Assembly (NCBI RefSeq): GCF_009911695.1
Contig: NZ_QWKK01000012.1
Span: forward strand, 1 to 38,796
DNA: 38,796 nucleotides
Direction of reading: 5' to 3'
DNA from: Enterorhabdus sp. P55
GTDB taxonomy: Bacteria; Actinomycetota; Coriobacteriia; Coriobacteriales; Eggerthellaceae
The position numbers were made by a program, and so were the translations under genes. Under the pieces are notes generated by a model that had not been told where the DNA came from, did no database searches, and saw only the letters and a list, made by a program, of their open reading frames with translations. Of the stretch, positions 25,003-33,714 are shown in pieces (within the stretch, counting starts at the first letter, position 1; each line of letters starts with the position of its first letter).

Positions 25003-27555
25003 ATGCTGTTCAACTACCAAGAGTTCCTCGACGGCATCGACCGCGAGGCCTACCATGCGGGGGAGTGGCGCTGGGAGGAGGACGGCTACACCGTCACCCG
25101 CACCTACACCTATTCTGCCCCGGGCTGCCACACCTCCTGCGGCGTGCTCATGTACACCAAGAACGGCAAGCTGGAGAAGATCGAGGGCGACCCGCTCGAT
25201 CCCTGCGCCAACGGCCGCCTGTGCATGCGCTGCCTCAACCTGGAGGAGGGCGTGAACTACGCCGACCGGCCCAAGTGGCCCCTCAAGCGCGTTGGCGCGC
25301 GCGGCGAGAACAAGTGGGAGCGCATCAGCTGGGAGGAGGCGCTCGACACCATCGCGGAGTGGATCCGCGTCAACATCGACGAGGCCGGGTTCGGCCGCGA
25401 GTCCATCTTCGTGAACCACGGCACCGGGCGCAACATCTCGTCCTGGGTGCCGTTCCTCGGCGGCGCGTGCCTCGGCACGCCCAACATCGGCGCCATCGGG
25501 TCGTCGGGCTACTCCTGCTACCTGCCGCGCACCTGCGGCACGGCGGCCTCCATCGGCGACTTCCCCATCGTGGACGCCTCCGAGGGCCATGCCGACCGCT
25601 ACGCCAACCCCGAGTGGGTGCGCCCCGACGTGGTGGTCATCTGGGGGTGCGAGCCGCTCAAGTCCAACGCCGACGGCTACCTGGGCCACTGGCTGGTGGC
25701 CTGCATGCAGCAGGGGACCCAGTTCATCTCCATCGACCCGCAGCTCACCTGGTGGGGCGCGCACGCGGCCTACTGGCTGCCGCTGCGCCCGGCCACGGAC
25801 ATGGCCATCGCGCTTGCCTGGCTCCACGTCATCATGTACGAGGAGCTGGAGGACCGCGAGTTCGTCGATCTGTGGTGCGCCTACTATGACGAGCTCAAGG
25901 CCTACGTGGAGCCCTTCACGCCCGAGTGGGCCGGCAAGATCTGCGAGCTCGACCCCGAGCTCATCCGCGAGTCGGCGCGCTTCTACGCCACGGCCGAGCG
26001 CGCGGCCATCCAGTGGGGCCTGGCCTTCGACACGCAGAACGACTCCATCCAGCTGTGCCAGACCGTCTCCAACCTCATGTCCATCACGGGCAACATCGAC
26101 AAGCCGGGCACCAATCTGCTCGTGCGCAACGGCTTTGAGATCAACCCGGGCTACGCCACCGCGCAGCTCTACTGCCCGCCGGAGACCTTCGCCAAGAAGC
26201 TCACGGTGGACGTGACGCACCCCGGTTACGTGCACTTCATCGGCATGGCCGACTGCGATGCGGTCAACCACGCCTTCGAGACGGGCGAGCCCTACCCCAT
26301 GAAGATGTTCTGGTCCCAGGGGGCCAACGCCATCACCTGCACGGGCAACGCCGCGCCCCGCATCTACCAGATGCTTGAGAACGTGGAGTTCTGCGTGGTG
26401 GCCGACCCGTACCTGACGCCGACGGCCGTGGCCTTCGCGGACATCTTCCTGCCGCTCAAGACCACCGCCGAGCGCGACTCCATGCGCGTGTGGTGGACCC
26501 CGCTGCGCGCCATGAAGAGCGTCTCCGAGTGGTACGAGGCCAAGTCCGACGAGGAGCTCATCGTGGCGCTGGGCAACAAGATGAACCCGGAGCTGTTCCA
26601 GAAGCGCTGGCCCACGCTCGACGCCCTGCTCCAGGACTACCTGGACACTGGCTTCAACATTGTGGACCCGGAGACCGGCAAGTCCTACAAGTCGGCCGGC
26701 CGCTCCAAGGCGGGCATGGTGGAGGTGCCCGACGCCCACACCGACTTCTGGAAGAAGCACCACGCCGACGGCACGTGCAGCTTCCAGTCGCTCGTGGAGG
26801 ACAAGTGCTGCTACGAGTACGACGACTTCTGCGCGACGTACTACAAGTACGAGAAGGGAATGCTGCGCGCCGACGGCACGCCGGGCTTCGCCACGCCGTC
26901 GGGCCGCATCGAGCTCGTGCCCTTCGCCACCTTCGGCGCCTGGGGCATCGACCCGTGGCCCAAGCACCACGAGTCCATCCACTCCGTCAAGTGGCTTGAG
27001 GACCCGGAGTTTCGCGCCGAGTACCCGTTCATCTGCGTGAACGGAAGCCGCTCCTATGAGTTCTTCCACTCCGAGAACCGCCAGCAGGCCACCATGCGCG
27101 AGTTCCACCCCGACCCCATCGTCAAGGTAAGCGCCCAGACCGCCGAGGAGTACGACATCCACGAGGGCGACTGGATCTGGCTGGAGAACTCCGAGGGCCG
27201 CTGCCGCCAGAAGGCGCATATCGACCCCACGCTCAACCCGAACTACGTCTACGCCGAGCACGGCTGGTGGTATCCCGAGCAGGAGCCCGCGTTCCCCAAC
27301 CTCTTCGGCATGTGGGACGTGAACATCAACAACCTGACGGCCTCCTACGAGACGGGCCCCGGCGGCATCGGCTGCCCGTTCAAGAGCATCGTCTGCAAGA
27401 TCTACAAGTGCGCGCCCGACAACATGGCGCCCACTCCGGGCGAGGTGGTCACGCAGCAGGGCGGTTTCCGCAATGACTACGTGGCCGGCGAGCCCTACGC
27501 CTATGGCCAGGAGGACTCCTGGCAGGAGCGCATGAAGCGGGGCGTCGAGGCTTAA
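25003..27555 (+). CDS. Molybdopterin-dependent oxidoreductase, catalytic subunit (tandem copy 2)
   Basis: 850-residue cytoplasmic bis-MGD enzyme. It aligns with the 21989 protein without gaps over most of its length: C42, C46, C74, C77, S38 and C172 have the same numbers. Several stretches are also identical in DNA, for instance the coding for KWERISWEEALDTIA and for the segment around NKMNPELFQKRWPTLDA. Differences include GSSGYSCYLP for GFSGYSCYLP near the metal, and DPWPKHHESIHSVKW for the copy 1 sequence near residue 650; these could change specificity. No ferredoxin gene follows; it likely uses the 24530 product. The ATG follows GAAGGGGATG. A clear terminator-like hairpin follows. Confidence 0.94.
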   Translation: MLFNYQEFLDGIDREAYHAGEWRWEEDGYTVTRTYTYSAPGCHTSCGVLMYTKNGKLEKIEGDPLDPCANGRLCMRCLNLEEGVNYADRPKWPLKRVGARGENKWERISWEEALDTIAEWIRVNIDEAGFGRESIFVNHGTGRNISSWVPFLGGACLGTPNIGAIGSSGYSCYLPRTCGTAASIGDFPIVDASEGHADRYANPEWVRPDVVVIWGCEPLKSNADGYLGHWLVACMQQGTQFISIDPQLTWWGAHAAYWLPLRPATDMAIALAWLHVIMYEELEDREFVDLWCAYYDELKAYVEPFTPEWAGKICELDPELIRESARFYATAERAAIQWGLAFDTQNDSIQLCQTVSNLMSITGNIDKPGTNLLVRNGFEINPGYATAQLYCPPETFAKKLTVDVTHPGYVHFIGMADCDAVNHAFETGEPYPMKMFWSQGANAITCTGNAAPRIYQMLENVEFCVVADPYLTPTAVAFADIFLPLKTTAERDSMRVWWTPLRAMKSVSEWYEAKSDEELIVALGNKMNPELFQKRWPTLDALLQDYLDTGFNIVDPETGKSYKSAGRSKAGMVEVPDAHTDFWKKHHADGTCSFQSLVEDKCCYEYDDFCATYYKYEKGMLRADGTPGFATPSGRIELVPFATFGAWGIDPWPKHHESIHSVKWLEDPEFRAEYPFICVNGSRSYEFFHSENRQQATMREFHPDPIVKVSAQTAEEYDIHEGDWIWLENSEGRCRQKAHIDPTLNPNYVYAEHGWWYPEQEPAFPNLFGMWDVNINNLTASYETGPGGIGCPFKSIVCKIYKCAPDNMAPTPGEVVTQQGGFRNDYVAGEPYAYGQEDSWQERMKRGVEA

Positions 27556-27569
27556 ACAGCGTGTGCCAC

Positions 27570-27605
27570 GGGAGGGCGCCGGCGGAAAACCATCGGCGTC
27601 CTCCC
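27570..27605 (+). terminator. 12-bp hairpin after tandem molybdoenzyme copy 2
   Basis: 27570-27581 pairs with 27594-27605, with one G-U pair, starting 15 bases after the stop. The remaining gap to 27838 holds a TAATCCCTC stretch at 27622-27630 that resembles the start of the 28-bp site; no gene is visible in it. Confidence 0.65.
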
Positions 27606-27838
27606 AGGTCAGAGCCTAGGCTAATCCCTCGTTTCCTACGCCCGATCACCCGCGCCGCCCAATTTTCCCAAGGATAGGAACCCTCGCCCCATGCGGTTTC
27701 CCCCAAATCCGAACAGAATGCGGGCAACCCGCGCGAGGGCGTGGGTGCGAAAGGTTGGGGGAGAGCGAGGGACCGAAGGGGGGAAGCCGACGACTCGTTC
27801 TCATGCTCGTTTCGCAACATAAGAGGAAAGGTAAAGAA

Positions 27839-29149
27839 ATGGCTGAAGAAAAGAAGGGGTTCCATCGCGCCTGGCTGGTCTTCATCGGCGTCTGCATGAT
27901 GATGGCTGGCGGCATGGGTCTCGTGCTCAACGTGATGGGCAACTATTTCGCGCCGATGGCCATGGCCTTCGGCCTGGTCACTCCTGATGGCAAGCCCGAC
28001 GTGACCCAGGTGACCCTGCTCATGACCGTGTATTCGTACGTCATGCTTGTCTGGCTGCCGTTCTGCGGCCGCCTGTTCGACAAGGTTGACGCACGGATTC
28101 TGTTCGGCGTCAGCGGCTGCCTGATCGTCATCGGCTGCCTGCTGTTCAACGTCTGGACCGAGGTGTGGCAGATCTACATCTCCGGCGCCCTGTTCGGCCT
28201 GGCTGGCCCCGCCATCTTCCTGGTGGGCCCCTCCGTGCTGATCAACAACTGGTTCGCCCCCAAGCAGGCGGGCAAGTTCCTCGGCATCGCGTCCGCCTTC
28301 ACCGGCGTGGGCACCTTCGTGTGGTCCCCGGTGTTCGCCGGCCTCGTCAAGGCTGAGGGCTACAAGTTCGGCTTCACCGTCGAGGCCGTCATCGCCGCTG
28401 TGCTCATCCTCATCCCCGCGTTCTTCTTCTTCCGCACGCGTCCTGAGGACGTGGGCCTGCAGCCGTGGGGCATCGAGAAGGAGGCCGCCGAGGGCGAGAA
28501 GCCCAAGGCCGTCGGCGTCAGCGGCAAGTTCGCCCTGGGCACCATCGCCTTCTGGGCCATCCTCATCGGCGCCGGCCTGATCTCGCTGGGCGGCGGCTAC
28601 AAGTCCCTGATGCCCACCGCGGTGCAGTCCGTGGGCGGTCCTGAGCTGGCCATGCTCGGCGCGACGATGATCTCCGCCGCCGCTGTCGGCAACATCCTCG
28701 GCAAGATCACCCTGGGCACCCTGGCTGACAAGATCGGCATCAAGAACGCCATGGTCGGCTTCGCCGTCGTGTCCGCCATCGGCTTTGCGCTCATGGTGGC
28801 CTTCATGGGCGACAACATGGTTCCGATGATCATCGCCGGCTTCTGCATCGGCACCGGCGACGCCATGATGTCCGTCGGCCTGCCGCTCGTCACCCGCGCC
28901 TGCTATGGCGACCGCCGCTACGGTGAGATCTACTCCTACATGAACATGCCCATCGCCCTGCTGGGCGGCCTCGGCGCCACCTTCGTGGCCCTGGTGGCCA
29001 GCCTCACCGGCGGCTTCCAGGCTGCTTACGGCTGCGGCATCGTGTTCGAGGCCATCATCGCGGCGTGCATGATCGTCGCCGTGGTGACCGCCAAGAAGTT
29101 CCGCGACAAGTGGACGGCCGAGGGAGAGCCCGAGAAGTCTCGCGGCTAG
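27839..29149 (+). CDS. MFS transporter, OFA-like
   Basis: 436-residue inner-membrane carrier with about 12 hydrophobic segments and the MFS loop (FCGRLFDKVDAR) after the second segment. A long central cytoplasmic loop (EDVGLQPWGIEKEAAEGEKP) precedes the second half, whose loop is LADKIGIKNA. The ATG at 27839 has GAGGAAAGG eight bases upstream; an upstream in-frame ATG at 27755 would add a non-hydrophobic leader with no ribosome site. A strong terminator follows at 12 bases, so the gene is its own unit or the end of the tandem molybdoenzyme operon. It is likely to import that pair's substrate; this is inferred from position only. Confidence 0.92.
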   Translation: MAEEKKGFHRAWLVFIGVCMMMAGGMGLVLNVMGNYFAPMAMAFGLVTPDGKPDVTQVTLLMTVYSYVMLVWLPFCGRLFDKVDARILFGVSGCLIVIGCLLFNVWTEVWQIYISGALFGLAGPAIFLVGPSVLINNWFAPKQAGKFLGIASAFTGVGTFVWSPVFAGLVKAEGYKFGFTVEAVIAAVLILIPAFFFFRTRPEDVGLQPWGIEKEAAEGEKPKAVGVSGKFALGTIAFWAILIGAGLISLGGGYKSLMPTAVQSVGGPELAMLGATMISAAAVGNILGKITLGTLADKIGIKNAMVGFAVVSAIGFALMVAFMGDNMVPMIIAGFCIGTGDAMMSVGLPLVTRACYGDRRYGEIYSYMNMPIALLGGLGATFVALVASLTGGFQAAYGCGIVFEAIIAACMIVAVVTAKKFRDKWTAEGEPEKSRG

Positions 29150-29160
29150 CCTTCGCTGAA

Positions 29161-29194
29161 CGTGCGGCGCCGAAAGGCGCCGCACGGCTTTTAT
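29161..29194 (+). terminator. Rho-independent terminator after MFS gene
   Basis: Perfect 11-bp stem (29161-29171 with 29176-29186), GAAA tetraloop, followed by GCTTTTAT. The textbook layout makes this the clearest single-direction terminator in the window. Confidence 0.93.
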
Positions 29195-29258
29195 CCCCCG
29201 TTTTCATTATCTATGTAGGATGCGCGGGAGCGCATCGCGCGATAGACAGGTGCTCATC

Positions 29259-30545
29259 ATGAGAAGTTTCTTCGGTACCCGTGTCCACTACGCATGGCTC
29301 ATCCTCATCGGATGCTGCTTCATGCAGGCGGGCGGGCTGGGGGCCGTGCTTGACGCGGCGGGCGTGTTCTTCGTCCCGGTCTGCGACAGCCTCGGCTTCT
29401 CCCGCTCGGAGATATCCCTCTACCTGACGTTCTACTTCATCGCCACGGTGTTCGCCATGCCGCTCGTGGGCCGCTGGATCACCCGCTTCAACATCAACCG
29501 GCTGCTCTCGGTGTCGTTTCTGCTGGTGATAGCCGCCGTGGCCGCCATGGGCTTCTACACCGAGCCGTGGCAGTGGTGGGTGTCGGGCATCGTGTTCGGC
29601 CTGGCCGGCAGCTTCATCTTCGTCATGCCGGCCCCCATCCTCATCAGCAACTGGTTCCATACCCGCAAGGGAATCGCGCTGGGCGTGGCCATGTCGTTCT
29701 CCGGCATCGGCGGGGCCATTCTCTCGCCGGTGTTCACCCTGTTCATCCAGACGTTCGGCTGGCGTGAGGCCTACCTCATCGCCGCGGTGGTGATGGGCGT
29801 TCTCGTGCTGCCCTGGACGCTGTTCGTGTTCAAGCTGCGCCCCGAGGACATCGGCATGCGTCCCTATGGCTGGACGCAGGAGGACGAGGAGGACGAGTCC
29901 GCCGCAGCCGACGAGTTCGGCGGCATCGACGCCCGCCAGGCGCTCAAGACCGTGCCCTTCTGGTGCATGTTCCTGTTCGCCGGCCTCATCGCCTACTTCG
30001 CCGGCTTCAACTCGCACCTGCCCGGGTTCGCCCAGTCCGTGGGCTTCAGCCCCCTGGTGGGCTCGTCGCTGCTGACGGCCGTGATGGTCGGCAACGTGGT
30101 GGAGAAGTACATCGTGGGCTTCCTCAACGACAAGATAGGCGTGCAGTTCACGGTGAACATCCAGCTGGTGTGCGTGGCGGCCGGGCTTCTGGGCTTCGTG
30201 TTCGCCGGCGACAACCTGGTGGTGCTCTACGTGTCGGCGTTCTTGTTCGGCGCGCAGAACTCGCTCGTGTCGGTGTCCACGCCGCTGCTGGTGCGCCAGC
30301 TGTTCGGCGGCCGCGACTACCCGAAGATCTACGCCTACACCCGCATCGGCACCGGCGTCATAGGGTGTTTGGGCCCCGTGACCGTGGCGGGCATGTTCGA
30401 CACCACGGGAAGCTTCATCCCGGCCTTCATCCTGGGCGTGGGAATCGCTGTCCTGGCCTTTGTCACGGTGCGGGTGGCCTACTTGCTCCGCAAGCAGATT
30501 GCCTGTGATGAAAGCAACGTTGTGCCTGATCAAGTTGTTGCTTAA
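29259..30545 (+). CDS. MFS transporter, OFA-like
   Basis: 428-residue inner-membrane carrier, paralogue of the one at 5688. The two share the start of segment 1 (HYAWLILIGCC), the FFVPVCDSLGFSRSEIS block, the central EDIGMRPYGW block and FLNDKIGVQ in the second half. An acidic stretch (EDEEDESAAADE) lies in the central loop. I use the ATG at 29259 (MRSFFGTRVHYAW), which has an AGGTG-like site upstream and matches the length of the paralogue; an ATG at 29220 is possible. The unit stands alone between a terminator and the next promoter region. The substrate is unknown. Confidence 0.9.
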   Translation: MRSFFGTRVHYAWLILIGCCFMQAGGLGAVLDAAGVFFVPVCDSLGFSRSEISLYLTFYFIATVFAMPLVGRWITRFNINRLLSVSFLLVIAAVAAMGFYTEPWQWWVSGIVFGLAGSFIFVMPAPILISNWFHTRKGIALGVAMSFSGIGGAILSPVFTLFIQTFGWREAYLIAAVVMGVLVLPWTLFVFKLRPEDIGMRPYGWTQEDEEDESAAADEFGGIDARQALKTVPFWCMFLFAGLIAYFAGFNSHLPGFAQSVGFSPLVGSSLLTAVMVGNVVEKYIVGFLNDKIGVQFTVNIQLVCVAAGLLGFVFAGDNLVVLYVSAFLFGAQNSLVSVSTPLLVRQLFGGRDYPKIYAYTRIGTGVIGCLGPVTVAGMFDTTGSFIPAFILGVGIAVLAFVTVRVAYLLRKQIACDESNVVPDQVVA

Positions 30546-30577
30546 CCAAGAATAATACCGCATGGCTAAGGCGGTTT

Positions 30578-30633
30578 CCCGGCAGTTTCCGCCACGTTGG
30601 GCACTGCCGCCCGATGCGGCGGGAACGGCTGGG
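30578..30633. promoter_or_regulatory. Imperfect 16-bp inverted repeat upstream of molybdoenzyme gene
   Basis: CCCGGCAGTTTCCGCC (30578-30593) and GGCGGGAACGGCTGGG (30618-30633) are inverted copies matching at 13 of 16 positions with a 24-base spacer. TAATACC, like the start of the 28-bp site, is at 30553-30559, and TATAGT at 30638-30643 could be a -10 element. The element lies 62 bases before the start at 30695. Confidence 0.4.
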
Positions 30634-30694
30634 ACCCTATAGTCGAAGGGCGGCGCGGAGGTCTCGCGCCGGAGGAGAGAAAGGAAGGAGCGGT

Positions 30695-33271
30695 ATGGAA
30701 TTCAAGAACGACCTTGGCAAGCCGTGGAAGTACGAGGAAGACGGCCTGACCGTCGTGCGTACCTCCATGTGGTCGCCGCCGGGTTGCCATCCGGTGGGAT
30801 GCGGCCTCAAGATCTACGTGAACGACGAGGGCGTCATCGACCACGTCGAGGGCGACGAGAACAACCCCATCACCAAGGGCCGCCTGTGCGCCCGCTGCCT
30901 GGCGCTCAAGGACTACGTCTACAACCCGAGCCGCGTCATCTACCCGATGAAGCGCGACCCGAAGGATCGCGGCCTGTCCGACAAGTGGGAGCGCATCACC
31001 TGGGACGAGGCCTTCGCCATCGTCAAGGAGAAGCGCGACTACTTCCGCGACACCTACGGCGCCGAGTCCATCGCCGTGTTCTCCGGCACCGGCCGCTCCG
31101 GTGGCATCCTCGTGTCTGACATGGCCCAGGCCGTGCTCGGCACCCCCAATGCCTGCTACACCCAGTCGGGCTACGCGTGCTACCAGCCGCGCTCAATGTC
31201 CTGTTCGCACGTGCTGGGCGCCTACTATCCCGAGATGGACTACGCCGGCGGCCTTGAGGGCACCTACGACAACCCCGCCTTCCAGGTGCCGGGCGTCATG
31301 GTCATGTGGGGTAAGATGCCCCTGGCCTCCAACGGCGACGGCTTCTTCGGCCACGCGGTCATCGACCTCATGAAGCGCGGCGCGAAGCTCATCTCCGTCG
31401 ACCCGCGCGTCAACTGGCTGTCCACCCGCTCGGTGGTGCACCTGCGCGTGCGCCCCGGCACCGACACCGCCATGGCCATGGCGTGGCTGTGGGTCATCAT
31501 CAACGAGGACCTCTACGACCACGACTTCGTGGAGAAGTGGACCTACGGCTTCGACGAGTTCGCCGCCCGCATCAACGACCCGGTGATGGGCATGACCCCC
31601 GAGAAGGCCGCCGAGATCTGCGAGGTGCCCGTCGAGGACATCTACAAGGCCGCGCGCCTCTACGCCACCGCCAAGCCGGCCTCCATCGCCTGGGGCCTGG
31701 CCTTCGACCAGAACCAGAACGGCAACCAGGCCGCCCACTGCGTACTGGCCCTCATGGCCATCACGGGCAACATCGACGTGCCCGGCGGCCAGATCGTGGC
31801 CGAGATCGATCCTGCCCCCGGCGTGGCCGACGAGCCTGCTACCGGCGAGAAGCAGGAGTTCAACCTGGACAAGGCCGACGCCGGCGCCGATGACAACGCC
31901 GCCGAGGACGCCGCGCGCCCGACGCGCCGCATCGGCTGGGACAGCCTGCCTGAGGAGCTGCGCGACAAGACCATCGGCTACAAGGAGTACCCGCTCTACG
32001 TCGACAACATCCGCAACGCCCAGGCCGACATGATGTTCGACGCGCTCACCAAGGGCGAGCCGTACCGCATCCGCATGGGCTGGATCCAGTCGACCACGCT
32101 GCTCGCGCCCACCTGCTGCGCGCAGCCCCACGGCTGGTACGAGGGCCTGAAGAACCTCGAGTTCTGCATGGCCACCGACGTGTTCATCACCCCGGCCATC
32201 GAGGCCGCCTGCGACCTGTTCCTGCCCCTGGCCTCCTGCGCCGAGAAGGACGACGTCGTCATGACCCACTACGGCGGATCGCCCGTCTTCTACGGCGCGG
32301 TCAACAAGGCCGTCGACGTGGGCGAGGTCAAGGCTGACATGGACCTCATCATCGAGCTCGGCGAGTACCTCGGCCAGGAGTGCCTCCAGGACGAGGACGG
32401 CGGCCGCATGTTCAAGGACCTCGAGGACTTCCTCACCCAGCGCCGCACCTCCGGCCCCATCAAGATGGACTTCGACTCCCTGCGCAAGAAGGTGGGCTAC
32501 CAGCGCGGCGTGAACTACCGCAAGTACGAGTCCGGCAAGCTGCGCCCCGACCGTCATCCCGGCTTCCTCACCCCGACGGGCCGCGTGGAGCTGTGGTCGA
32601 CGGCCTACGCCAACTACGGCGAGGATCCGCTGCCCTACTACCAGGAGCCGGCCTTCAGCCCGCACGTGGATCCCGAGCTGGCCGCGAAGTACCCCTACAT
32701 CCTGACCACCGGCGCCCGCAACTACGCGTCCTTCCACGCCGAGCACCGTCAGATTCCCGTGCTGCGCGAGCTGCATCCCGATCCGCTTATCGAGATCAAC
32801 CCCGCGGACGCGGCCGAGATCGGCGTCGCCGACGGCCAGTGGGTGGAGATCGCCAACGACTTCGGCCGCGCCAAGTTCAAGGCCAAGGTGTCGCCCATCG
32901 TCAAGAAGGGCACCGTCCAGGCCGACCATGGCTGGTGGTTCCCCGAGATGCCGGCTGACGACGAGGCCCGCGACGAGGTCATCCCCGTTGGCGAGATCCT
33001 CGAGGACGGCCCGCTGGAGTTCGAGGTGAACGGCACGCACATCCAGAACGGCTACGTGAAGAGCGACCATGCCGACGAGAAGGGCCTCTACGGCCTGTGG
33101 CGCTCCAACGTCAACGACCTGGTGTCCAACCACTACAACTCCAAGCTCGGCTACGGCGGACCTTACAAGTGCAACTGCTGCTCCATCACCCCGCTTCAGG
33201 AGAGCTACGACACCGACATGGGCCTGGTCGAGGAGATGTTCAAGGTCGATTCCGCGAAGAAGGAGTGGTAA
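30695..33271 (+). CDS. Molybdopterin-dependent oxidoreductase, catalytic subunit (divergent type)
   Basis: 858-residue cytoplasmic bis-MGD enzyme, less similar to the other four short-type enzymes than they are to one another. The Fe-S region has C31, C36 (x4 rather than x3), C65 and C68, with S27 before them. The probable metal ligand is C162 in SGYACYQPR, 97 residues after C65. An acidic, Ala/Asp-rich insertion lies near residues 370-425 (GADDNAAEDAARPTRR). The motif MSCERN of the relatives is replaced by a CAEKDD segment. The C-terminus carries a CNCC group. The ATG at 30695 follows AAGGAAGGAG. No Tat signal is present. The ferredoxin gene starts 3 bases after its stop. The reaction is unknown. 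Confidence 0.93.
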   Translation: MEFKNDLGKPWKYEEDGLTVVRTSMWSPPGCHPVGCGLKIYVNDEGVIDHVEGDENNPITKGRLCARCLALKDYVYNPSRVIYPMKRDPKDRGLSDKWERITWDEAFAIVKEKRDYFRDTYGAESIAVFSGTGRSGGILVSDMAQAVLGTPNACYTQSGYACYQPRSMSCSHVLGAYYPEMDYAGGLEGTYDNPAFQVPGVMVMWGKMPLASNGDGFFGHAVIDLMKRGAKLISVDPRVNWLSTRSVVHLRVRPGTDTAMAMAWLWVIINEDLYDHDFVEKWTYGFDEFAARINDPVMGMTPEKAAEICEVPVEDIYKAARLYATAKPASIAWGLAFDQNQNGNQAAHCVLALMAITGNIDVPGGQIVAEIDPAPGVADEPATGEKQEFNLDKADAGADDNAAEDAARPTRRIGWDSLPEELRDKTIGYKEYPLYVDNIRNAQADMMFDALTKGEPYRIRMGWIQSTTLLAPTCCAQPHGWYEGLKNLEFCMATDVFITPAIEAACDLFLPLASCAEKDDVVMTHYGGSPVFYGAVNKAVDVGEVKADMDLIIELGEYLGQECLQDEDGGRMFKDLEDFLTQRRTSGPIKMDFDSLRKKVGYQRGVNYRKYESGKLRPDRHPGFLTPTGRVELWSTAYANYGEDPLPYYQEPAFSPHVDPELAAKYPYILTTGARNYASFHAEHRQIPVLRELHPDPLIEINPADAAEIGVADGQWVEIANDFGRAKFKAKVSPIVKKGTVQADHGWWFPEMPADDEARDEVIPVGEILEDGPLEFEVNGTHIQNGYVKSDHADEKGLYGLWRSNVNDLVSNHYNSKLGYGGPYKCNCCSITPLQESYDTDMGLVEEMFKVDSAKKEW

Positions 33272-33274
33272 CCC

Positions 33275-33634
33275 ATGGCCGAATACGGACTTTTGGTTGA
33301 TTACGAGTACTGCACCGGCTGCGAGTCCTGCGTCGTCGCCTGCAAGGAGACGCACGACCTGCCCGTGGGCAAGTGGGGCATCCGCGTGTTCGACGACGGC
33401 CCGTGGCAGAAGGACGACTCCGGCGAGGGCGGCGACTGCTTCAACTGGAACAAGATCCCGGTGCCGACGGACCTGTGCGACCTGTGCGCCGACCGCGTGG
33501 CCAAGGGCAAGGACCCGGCCTGCGTGCACCACTGCCTGGCCTTCTGCATGGAGTTTGGCCCCGTCGAGGAGCTGGCCGCCAAGATGCTCGAGAAGCCCAA
33601 GCAGGTGCTCTGGCGCCCCTGCGCGAGCGCGTAG
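33275..33634 (+). CDS. 4Fe-4S ferredoxin-type electron-transfer subunit (two-cluster type)
   Basis: 119-residue partner of the preceding molybdoenzyme. It has C13, C16, C19 and C23 in CTGCESCVVAC, then CDLC and CVHHCLAFC, enough for two clusters. Between the blocks there is a longer acidic loop (KDDSGEGGDCFNWNK) than in the subunits at 2275 and 24530, with one added cysteine, matching the divergence of its large subunit. The ribosome site AAGAAGGAG is inside the end of the upstream gene. There is no signal peptide or anchor. Confidence 0.93.
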   Translation: MAEYGLLVDYEYCTGCESCVVACKETHDLPVGKWGIRVFDDGPWQKDDSGEGGDCFNWNKIPVPTDLCDLCADRVAKGKDPACVHHCLAFCMEFGPVEELAAKMLEKPKQVLWRPCASA

Positions 33635-33648
33635 GAACCACGGCTAGG

Positions 33649-33674
33649 AAGGGGCGGCCTGTCCGCCGCCCCTT
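33649..33674 (+). terminator. Perfect 10-bp hairpin between ferredoxin and eight-cysteine protein genes
   Basis: AAGGGGCGGC at 33649-33658 pairs exactly with 33665-33674 across a 6-base loop. Only two T end the arm, so it may be a partial terminator that lowers expression of the gene at 33715. Confidence 0.5.
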
Positions 33675-33714
33675 CGGGCGACGCCCCGCCAGGGGCGTGG
33701 GGAAGGAGGAGGAC

